Shown here: in pieces, positions 57,572-64,000 of the stretch
Layout: each line of letters starts with the position of its first letter
Numbering within the stretch: position 1 is the stretch's first letter
DNA from: JAHCHG01 sp965214585
GTDB taxonomy: Bacteria > Acidobacteriota > Blastocatellia > Pyrinomonadales > Pyrinomonadaceae
Direction of reading: 5' to 3'
NCBI GenBank assembly: GCA_965214585.1
Contig: OZ243957.1
Location: 496,001 to 560,000 of the forward strand
DNA length: 64,000 bases
Program-made: the position numbers and the translations under genes
The notes under the pieces: generated by a model
What the model was told of the DNA's origin: nothing
The model's database searches: none
What the model saw: the letters and a program-made list of their open reading frames with translations, nothing else

Positions 57572-59065
57572 CTATTCCTCAACAAATCCTTCATCGCCGT
57601 CCGTATCAACTTTATTCGCCGCTTCGGTAAAATGATCCGGGTAACGCTTGTGATCTTCATCGCCTTGATGATGCGAAACCTGCGCCGCCGGCAGAAGCGT
57701 TCTGACCTCGAAAATCGAAATAACCGGCAGAAATCGGACAAAAAGAAACAACAAGGTAAAGAAAAACCCTACCGTTCCGATATACATTGACCAATCCCAC
57801 ATCGTCGGGGCATACATCGCCCACGACGACGGCAGAAAATCGCGGTGCAGACTCGTAATAATAATAACGAATCGTTCGAGCCACATACCGATACTGACGA
57901 TAATCGAAATAACGAACAGCCAAAACGCGCTTTCGCGGAAACGCTTGAACCACAAAAACTGAATCGAAACGCCGTTGCACAAAATCAGAAGCCAGTAAAA
58001 CCACCAATACGGACCACCCCAGATGCGGTTGTAAATCATATATTTCTCGTATTCGGAAGCACTATACCAACCGAAAAACGCTTCCATCGCGTAACCGTAA
58101 ACGACGATCATCCCGGTCGCCAGCATAATCTTGCCCATATAGACAAGGTGCGTGTGCGTGATCATATCCTTCAAGTTATACCACTTTCTAAGCGGGATAC
58201 AGAGAATCAAAACCATCGCAAACCCTGCAAAAATCGCACCTGCAACAAAATACGGCGGAAAGATGGTCGCGTGCCAGCCCGGAACTTGCGACACCGAGAA
58301 GTCTAAACTAACAATCGAGTGAACCGACAAAACAAGCGGCGTTGAAAGTCCCGCAAGAATCAAATAAGCGATTTCATAACGATGCCAATGCCGCGCCGAA
58401 CCGCGCCAACCCCAAGAAAGCAGAGCGTAAACCAATCTGAAATACTTGTTTTTAGCCCGATCACGCAAAGTTGCAATATCGGGAATCAAGCCGACATACC
58501 AAAAAAGAAGCGAGATCGTCGCATACGTCGAAACGGCGAAAACGTCCCACATCAGCGGACTGCGAAATTGTGGCCACATTCCCATCGTGTTCGGATACGG
58601 AAAAAGCCAATATGCGAGCCACGGGCGACCTGTGTGCAGAAGCGGAAACATTCCGGCGCAGGCGACGGCAAAAAGCGTCATCGCTTCGGCAAAACGGTTG
58701 ATCGAAGTTCGCCATTTTTGATTTAACAGCAGCAAAATTGCCGAAATAAGCGTTCCGGCGTGTCCGATTCCGATCCACCAAACGAAGTTGATAATCGGAA
58801 AAGCCCAGCCGACGGGTTGGTTGTTGCCCCAGATTCCGATTCCCGTTGTAACAAGGTAAATCGTTGTAAACAAAAGCAGTTGGGCAACCATAAACGAGAT
58901 GCCGAAGCCGATGAACCAACCGAATTTCGTTCTCTTTTTCAGCGTAATGTCGCTGATCTGATCGGTGACGGTGGCAAAATCGTGGTCGCCTTCGACCATC
59001 GGCGGATAAATTCTTCGCTGAATCGCTCTTAAATTTTGCTCTTCGAGTTCGTGCGCGTTTTGCAT
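57572..59065 (-). CDS. actC: Alternative complex III membrane subunit ActC (NrfD-like)
   Basis: 497 aa, ten helices; GYAMEAFFGWYSASEYEKY and the NrfD-family segment WWIGIGHAGTLISAILLLLNQ are visible. Forms the quinol site with ActB. Its stop lies 49 bp from ActB's end start. A hydrophilic, acidic C-terminal tail. Confidence 0.92.
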   Translation of the reverse strand: MQNAHELEEQNLRAIQRRIYPPMVEGDHDFATVTDQISDITLKKRTKFGWFIGFGISFMVAQLLLFTTIYLVTTGIGIWGNNQPVGWAFPIINFVWWIGIGHAGTLISAILLLLNQKWRTSINRFAEAMTLFAVACAGMFPLLHTGRPWLAYWLFPYPNTMGMWPQFRSPLMWDVFAVSTYATISLLFWYVGLIPDIATLRDRAKNKYFRLVYALLSWGWRGSARHWHRYEIAYLILAGLSTPLVLSVHSIVSLDFSVSQVPGWHATIFPPYFVAGAIFAGFAMVLILCIPLRKWYNLKDMITHTHLVYMGKIMLATGMIVVYGYAMEAFFGWYSASEYEKYMIYNRIWGGPYWWFYWLLILCNGVSIQFLWFKRFRESAFWLFVISIIVSIGMWLERFVIIITSLHRDFLPSSWAMYAPTMWDWSMYIGTVGFFFTLLFLFVRFLPVISIFEVRTLLPAAQVSHHQGDEDHKRYPDHFTEAANKVDTDGDEGFVEE

Positions 59066-59114
59066 AGCTTTTAATTTCTACTTCGCATTTGAACAAATGC
59101 CAACCTAAAATTGC

Positions 59115-62100
59115 TTAATGATTTTCATCATCGCCCGTTACTTTCTGTCCTTCTTTCATCTCGCCCGTATCGTGTTCGACTTCGAGTTTTTTCGGCGGTC
59201 TGTAATCAGGCATTTCCCTGTTTTGATTCACTAAACCCGCCAGATAAGTCGTGCGCGGCTGTGTGTTTAATTCGTTCAGCAGATTGTAATTTCGGTGATC
59301 CGTTTTCGATTTCGCAACTTTGCTGTTTTGATCGTTCATATCGCCGAAGATAATCGCGTCCGCCGGACAAACCGACTGACACGCCGTTAAAATCTCGCCG
59401 TCCCTTATTTTGCGCTGATCTTTTTCCGCTTCGATTCTGGCGGCTGAAATTCTCTGCGTGCAGTATGTGCATTTTTCCATCACACCGCGGCTGCGAACCG
59501 TAACTTCCGGGTTTCGCATCAATTTATACTGCGGCGTGTCCCAATCCTGATACAGCAAAAAGTTGAAACGTCTGACTTTATACGGACAGTTATTTGAACA
59601 ATATCTCGTTCCGACACAGCGGTTGTAAACCATATCGTTCAAGCCTTCCGCGCTGTGAACCGTCGCGTGAACCGGGCAGACCGTTTCGCACGGCGCAAGT
59701 TCGCACTGCTGGCATAAAACCGGCTGAAAATTCGGACCTTCGGGATTTTCGACAGTTCCGCCGTAATACGCATCAATTCTCATCCAGTGCATTTCGCGGC
59801 TTCGCTCGACCTGTTCCTTGCCGACAACGGGAATATTATTTTCCGATTGGCACGCGATCACGCAGGCGTTGCAGCCGACGCACGAATTCAGATCAATCGT
59901 CATTCCCCATTTATTACCGTTATATTCAAACGGCGGATAAAGCGATTTTTCGTATTCGTCGTGCTGATGTCCCATTTCGGGATTATTCTGATACTGCTCC
60001 AAATCCCAATAGCGAAGCAGATCGCGCCCTTCCATATTAAAATGGATTTGCGTCGAAGCAACCGTCGTCTGCGCTCCCGTCGGCGCGATGCTTCCTTTGC
60101 CGTTCCACATCGCGTCGGAACGCTGTGCATTATAAGCGTTGTAGCCGAGTCCCGTGCCGATTCTTCCGGCGCGTGTGCGTCCATAACCTAAATAAATCGT
60201 AATTACATCGTCCGGGTGTCCGGGCGCAATCCACATCGGCACGTCGGGAATGTTTGCGCCTTGATAATTCAAAGTAACGACATCGGAAAACAAATTTCCG
60301 CCCTTCGTATTTACAAAAGTCGTGCCAAGCGAACCGCCGACCATTTGTTCCTCGTCCACGCTTACATTGATGCCTAATCTATTCGCCGTCGTCGGACTTA
60401 TCAGCGCGACATTTTCCCAAGTTATTTTCGTCAAAGGATTCGGCAGTTCCTGAAGCCAGCCGTTGTTTGTAAAACGTCCGTCATAAACGCTCGGATCGGG
60501 CAGAATCACGATGTCGAGTTCGCCCTGTCCCGCCACGGGATTTACCGTCTGACTGAGAAATCCGCCGCTTACGCTGACATTTTTCGTCTGCGCCGCCGTG
60601 TTCGGAACAAATCCGTCGTGAACGAATTTGCGCCATTTGTCTTCAAAATTTGTCGGTTCGGCATCGGCAGTTGTTGTCTGCTGTTGCTCGGCGTTTTCAT
60701 TCGATTCTCGTTCTTCGCCTTCTTGTTCTTCATCAGCAGAATTTTGCGGAGCTGCCTGAACCGTCGGAGTCGGAACGGGAGTTGCTTCCGGTGTCGGAGC
60801 AGCATTCGGAACTGCCGCCGGTGTCGCCATCGGTTGAACGGTCTGATTTGCGTTTTGCGCGGCATTTCTACTGTCCGCATTATTGAAATTCGCGTTTACC
60901 GCGCTTGAAAAATTATTTTGCTGCCAGAAATTTTTGACAATATCGTAACCTTTCATATCATAGTTTTCTTGGGCGAAAACTTGAACAAGTTCGTGGACGC
61001 TTTTGCTGTCGTAAAGCGGACTAATTAACGGCTGAACAATTGAAACCGTGCCGTCGTAAGCGCGTGTGTCGCTCCACATTTCCAGATAATGCGTTTCGGA
61101 AATGTGCCATTTGCACAAAATTCCCGTTTCGTTATAGTGCTGTCCGAGATGAACGCTGACCGGAATTTTTTTCATTCGTTCCAGATTCAGACGCAGATCG
61201 GCGGGCGTGTCGTAAGCCGGATTTCCGCCCAAAATGACAAGCATTTTCACCGCGCCGCCGTCAATTTCCTGAATTAACCCGCGAAGCTGCTCAAGCTGCG
61301 TCGTATCCGCGTTCGGCGTGATCGGTTCGGTATAAGTTACCGTCTGACCGATGCTTCCGAGTGCCGCGTTCATTGCGTGCGCTAAAGCGTGAACGATTGC
61401 CGGCTGATGATCGCCCGCGATGACGATTGTTTTGCCTCTGTTCGCCTGCAAATCTTTTGCCAACGCCGCAATCCATTCGGCATTTTCCGTGTAAGTCGAA
61501 CTCGCGCCCGCCACGCCCAACGCCGCCGCAATCGCTTTGGCAATTTCGGGCATCAGACTCGGTTTGACCGCCAAGCGGTGATCGGCTTTCGCGCCCGTCA
61601 AAGTCGTCGAAGTTTCAATCGAGTAGAGCCTGCTCATCTGCTTTATCTCGTTATTGACGCGTCGGTTTTTTGAAAAATCTTTTATATAGCGGACATTAAA
61701 ACTGCCGAGAAAATCAGCGTCGAGCGACAAAATTCTGTCCGCCTGATCGAATTTGTAAACCGCGTGTGCCGTTGAGCCGAAAGCCATTTTCGCGCCGTCA
61801 AGCGAATTGCCGGCGTTGACGGGTTCATATTGATAAACTTTTGCGTTCGGAAGTTCGGAAAGTATCTGATTAAACTGCCCGATCAAAGTCGGCGATGTCA
61901 GCGTTCCGGTTAAAAAACGGATTCCCGCGCCGCCGTCAGCGCGGTTTTCGTTGATCGCGCTTCGCATTTCGGTTACAAAATTCTGCCACGTTTTCGGGTT
62001 GTTTCTAAAGAGAATTTCTTTTGAACGATCCGGATCATACATTTCCAGAATCGAGGCTTGCGCCAAAACGTCCGTCGCGCCCAGACTTCCCGGATGCTCC

Positions 62101-62498
62101 GGGTTTCCTTCGATTTTCGTCGGGCGACCTTCATAAGATTGAGCGAGCAATCCGGTGGCGATTCCGCCTAAACTCATCGCCGTCGCAAAATACATCGGCT
62201 TGCCCGGAACGATTTCTTCCGGCTGTATTACATACGGCACGATTTTTTCCGCCGGCTGCATCACGCAGCCGCTTAAACCCGCAAAAGCAAGCGACGCGCC
62301 CATAATTTTCACAAAATTACGGCGGCTTAAAGAATTGTCCCATTCTTCGGCGTGGCTCGGATATTCCTGTTTGACGTATTCCCCGAATTCGGGCGCGTCA
62401 ACAAATTCCTCGATGCTCCGCCAATATTCTTTTCCGTCTTTTCGGAGAATTTTATCCCGCAGTAACGCAAAGTTAGTTTTACTGTCTTTGCTTGGCAT
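59115..62498 (-). CDS. actB: Alternative complex III subunit ActB (TAT-exported Fe-S/Mo-like fusion)
   Basis: 1127 aa from the ATG at 62498 (an upstream ATG adds six residues). SLSRRNFVKIMGASLAFAGLSGC combines a twin-arginine motif and a lipobox. The first 700 residues are molybdopterin-oxidoreductase-like, without cofactor, as in ActB; the end has four Fe-S cluster motifs: CVGCNACVIAC, CQQCELAPCETVCP, CVGTRYCSNNCP, CTYCTQRI...CQSVCP. Contains an Ala/Pro/Thr/Glu linker near residues 545-620 of low complexity. Confidence 0.93.
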   Translation of the reverse strand: MPSKDSKTNFALLRDKILRKDGKEYWRSIEEFVDAPEFGEYVKQEYPSHAEEWDNSLSRRNFVKIMGASLAFAGLSGCVMQPAEKIVPYVIQPEEIVPGKPMYFATAMSLGGIATGLLAQSYEGRPTKIEGNPEHPGSLGATDVLAQASILEMYDPDRSKEILFRNNPKTWQNFVTEMRSAINENRADGGAGIRFLTGTLTSPTLIGQFNQILSELPNAKVYQYEPVNAGNSLDGAKMAFGSTAHAVYKFDQADRILSLDADFLGSFNVRYIKDFSKNRRVNNEIKQMSRLYSIETSTTLTGAKADHRLAVKPSLMPEIAKAIAAALGVAGASSTYTENAEWIAALAKDLQANRGKTIVIAGDHQPAIVHALAHAMNAALGSIGQTVTYTEPITPNADTTQLEQLRGLIQEIDGGAVKMLVILGGNPAYDTPADLRLNLERMKKIPVSVHLGQHYNETGILCKWHISETHYLEMWSDTRAYDGTVSIVQPLISPLYDSKSVHELVQVFAQENYDMKGYDIVKNFWQQNNFSSAVNANFNNADSRNAAQNANQTVQPMATPAAVPNAAPTPEATPVPTPTVQAAPQNSADEEQEGEERESNENAEQQQTTTADAEPTNFEDKWRKFVHDGFVPNTAAQTKNVSVSGGFLSQTVNPVAGQGELDIVILPDPSVYDGRFTNNGWLQELPNPLTKITWENVALISPTTANRLGINVSVDEEQMVGGSLGTTFVNTKGGNLFSDVVTLNYQGANIPDVPMWIAPGHPDDVITIYLGYGRTRAGRIGTGLGYNAYNAQRSDAMWNGKGSIAPTGAQTTVASTQIHFNMEGRDLLRYWDLEQYQNNPEMGHQHDEYEKSLYPPFEYNGNKWGMTIDLNSCVGCNACVIACQSENNIPVVGKEQVERSREMHWMRIDAYYGGTVENPEGPNFQPVLCQQCELAPCETVCPVHATVHSAEGLNDMVYNRCVGTRYCSNNCPYKVRRFNFLLYQDWDTPQYKLMRNPEVTVRSRGVMEKCTYCTQRISAARIEAEKDQRKIRDGEILTACQSVCPADAIIFGDMNDQNSKVAKSKTDHRNYNLLNELNTQPRTTYLAGLVNQNREMPDYRPPKKLEVEHDTGEMKEGQKVTGDDENH

Positions 62499-62555
62499 TT
62501 TTTGTTTGTTCCTCAAAATTTGTATTACGAAAATCTTCTAAAATTAACATCCGTT

Positions 62556-63215
62556 CTAGCGGTGGCAAGTCGAACAACTTGTCAGCATCAGTTCGCTTCG
62601 GATTTTATAATCGGCTGCCAGTTGCTGCCTTTCTTCCGCCGTCAGATTGCCGTTGTTCCAGTCCATATTGTAAATTTCGGATTTTGGACGAATATACTGC
62701 GCCGGGTCTCTGTGGCACGACAGACACCATTCCATCTGCAAAGTATTTTCCTGATAAACGGCGGGCATATTGTCAATCTGCCCGTGGCACGTCGAGCATC
62801 CAACGCCTTTGGCGATGTGTATGCTGTGATTAAAATAAGCGTATTCGGGCAGATCGTGAACTCTCTCCCATTCGATTGGCGTATTGTTTCTGTAACTTGC
62901 GCGAACCGGCTCTAAATACTCGCTGTCCGCCCAGATTTCGTTGTGGCAGTTCATACAAGTCGCCGTCGGCGGAATTCCCGCCGTGTATGAAGTTTCAACC
63001 GCCGTATGACAATAGCGGCAGTCAATACCGTCGTCGCCGACGTGGTGTTTGTGGCTGAACTGCACGGGCTGTTGTTTTTCCAAATAGCGTCCGGTAATGT
63101 AACCCGAACGCGAAACCTGCATAAATACAAGACCGGCAACTCCCGCCAGAACAATTCCGACAAAAATGCTCGCCTTTGCTATATTATTTGCTCCGCGATG
63201 AAATATCTGTGCCAT
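62556..63215 (-). CDS. actA: Alternative complex III multiheme cytochrome c subunit ActA
   Basis: 219 aa with one N-terminal helix (IVLAGVAGLVFMQVSRSGYI). Five CxxCH motifs are visible: CRYCH, CMNCH, CSTCH, CLSCH and CSTCH. ActA passes electrons from the quinol site to the oxidase. First gene of the operon; the promoter must lie in the gap 63216-63567. Confidence 0.95.
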   Translation of the reverse strand: MAQIFHRGANNIAKASIFVGIVLAGVAGLVFMQVSRSGYITGRYLEKQQPVQFSHKHHVGDDGIDCRYCHTAVETSYTAGIPPTATCMNCHNEIWADSEYLEPVRASYRNNTPIEWERVHDLPEYAYFNHSIHIAKGVGCSTCHGQIDNMPAVYQENTLQMEWCLSCHRDPAQYIRPKSEIYNMDWNNGNLTAEERQQLAADYKIRSELMLTSCSTCHR

Positions 63216-63567
63216 TTTTTATCTCGTCTAAATTTTCCTTAAATTATAGTAATCCCTTTCCCGAATGCCGCAGAAACGAATTCAGGTTAAACCTTTAATC
63301 AAAGTTTTTACTATTTAAGAGCGATTTGTAAAACCTATCCTTGATTTTACCTTTTCTGACAAATTCCGCAAATACTACTATAAAAATAATTCTTTTTGTG
63401 AGCTTGTGCAACTTTTCACTAATTAGTTTTTCTGATAAAGCTGATTAAAATTGTTCGTTGTTCGCAGTCGGTTGTTCGTTGATAGTTGTTTGTTGTTAAG
63501 CGAAGTAGAACGATTATTGCTCAAATTCTGACAACTATCAACTGACTATAAACAACGAACCGATCTC
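63216..63567. other. Gap upstream of the Act operon, with a 7-bp-type hairpin
   Basis: A TATAAT-like box on the minus strand (63243-63248), 27 bp before the ActA start, has no clear -35 partner. At about 63440-63562 GTTCGTTGTTCGCAGTCGGT with GTTGATAGTTG pairs with CAACTATCAACTGACTATAA and ACAACGAAC: another short-repeat hairpin. Nothing else recognised. Confidence 0.45.
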
Positions 63568-64000
63568 TTATAATCCCGCCGATAAAAGTCCCGCGCCGAC
63601 GGCGGCGGCATTTTCGCCGAGTTTTCCTTCGACAATTTCGGTATTTTCAAACGACGGCGCAAAAGACATTTCTTTGGCGCGTTCGACGATTGCTTCTAAA
63701 ACCGGAACTTCTTCCTGAATGATTTCGCCGCCGACCACGATTCTTTCGACATTAAGCAGATTTATAACTCCGGCAATCGCCGTGCCGACATAAGTTCCCG
63801 TCCGAACAAGCATCATCTGAGCAAAATCGTCTTCGCGTCTGGCGGCGGCAATAATGTCCGTCAGAGATATTTTTTCCTCGCCGATTTTGTTTAAAGATGA
63901 AGTTTGATCCTGATGAAAACGCGCTTTTGTGCGGCGGACGATGTTTTCGGCGGATGCCAAATCTTCGAGTTTCAAGCCTTCCGAATCAATTACGATGTGA
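63568..64000 (-). CDS. ROK-family protein (5' end cut by window edge)
   Basis: The frame is open to the window edge and ends with the stop at 63568; about 144 residues are visible (starting ...IVIDSEGLKLEDLASAENIV). TGTYVGTAIAGVINLLNVERIVVGGEI is a typical ROK segment (GxxxGxxxANLxNxxNPxxIVIGG-like), followed by GENAAAVGAGLLS. ROK proteins are sugar kinases or sugar-responsive repressors; the kinase motifs lie outside the window. Confidence 0.82.
   Translation of the reverse strand, partial: HIVIDSEGLKLEDLASAENIVRRTKARFHQDQTSSLNKIGEEKISLTDIIAAARREDDFAQMMLVRTGTYVGTAIAGVINLLNVERIVVGGEIIQEEVPVLEAIVERAKEMSFAPSFENTEIVEGKLGENAAAVGAGLLSAGL

Noticed and set aside
1..64000. rRNA and tRNA genes
   Set aside because: No tRNA-like TPsiC arm with cloverleaf context or rRNA core sequence was noticed on reading.

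Overview
The window is a bacterial chromosome segment with an AT-leaning, moderate base composition. It carries a complete alternative complex III (ActABCDEF) plus caa3-type cytochrome oxidase operon, a SpoIVB-type S55 protein, the TIGR02587/TIGR02588 membrane pair and many small secreted proteins of unknown function. Together these suggest an aerobic Acidobacteriota, most likely class Blastocatellia (inference from gene content; no rRNA or tRNA gene was seen in the window).

Layout. 1-23 kb is a chromosomal core with ordinary metabolic and repair genes: SDR (cut by the left edge), acetyl-CoA synthetase-like enzyme, AAA ATPase with a TOPRIM-like tail, CDF transporter, AlkA-type glycosylase, CysQ, ABC exporter, SbcD-type nuclease, LON-domain protein, S55 protein and a (p)ppGpp-hydrolase-like HD protein. 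Its intergenic gaps hold several palindromic or mobile repeats. One palindromic element sits in frame inside the acyl-CoA synthetase gene, and that gene's 3' end is duplicated twice around a toxin-antitoxin pair.

22.95-41.67 kb is a chromosomal integron. An IntI-type integrase (40706-41674, + strand) is divergent from a strong promoter-like site that reads leftward into 20 cassettes, each ending in an attC site. Eighteen attC sites belong to one family of about 113 bp and two are short, about 87 bp. Cargo, counted from attI: a HEPN plus GIY-YIG pair; an orphan 232-aa protein; a secreted protein present in two identical copies; a 2.3-kb cassette with an opposite-strand endolysin/nuclease operon; a Cas2-like protein; secreted proteins; an ATP-grasp protein; a SUKH protein; DUF4259; a ParE module; a metallopeptidase with a peptidoglycan-binding domain; DUF4258/YgiT; a zinc-ribbon membrane protein; and several MazEF/PIN toxin-antitoxin modules, two of which have a broken toxin gene.

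41.7-48.5 kb holds a thioredoxin-like/outer-membrane pair, a radical SAM/SPASM protein whose 3' end is duplicated next to intI, a LolA-like protein, an ABC ATPase and a lipoprotein. 48.7-63.2 kb is the respiratory operon, read leftward from ActA to oxidase subunit IV: quinol is oxidised by the Act complex and electrons pass through its c-type hemes to the caa3 oxidase, with Sco1 helping copper-centre assembly. A ROK-family protein is cut by the right edge.

A recurrent feature of the intergenic regions is hairpins whose arms are built from short repeats of about 7 bp, with a different unit at each locus.
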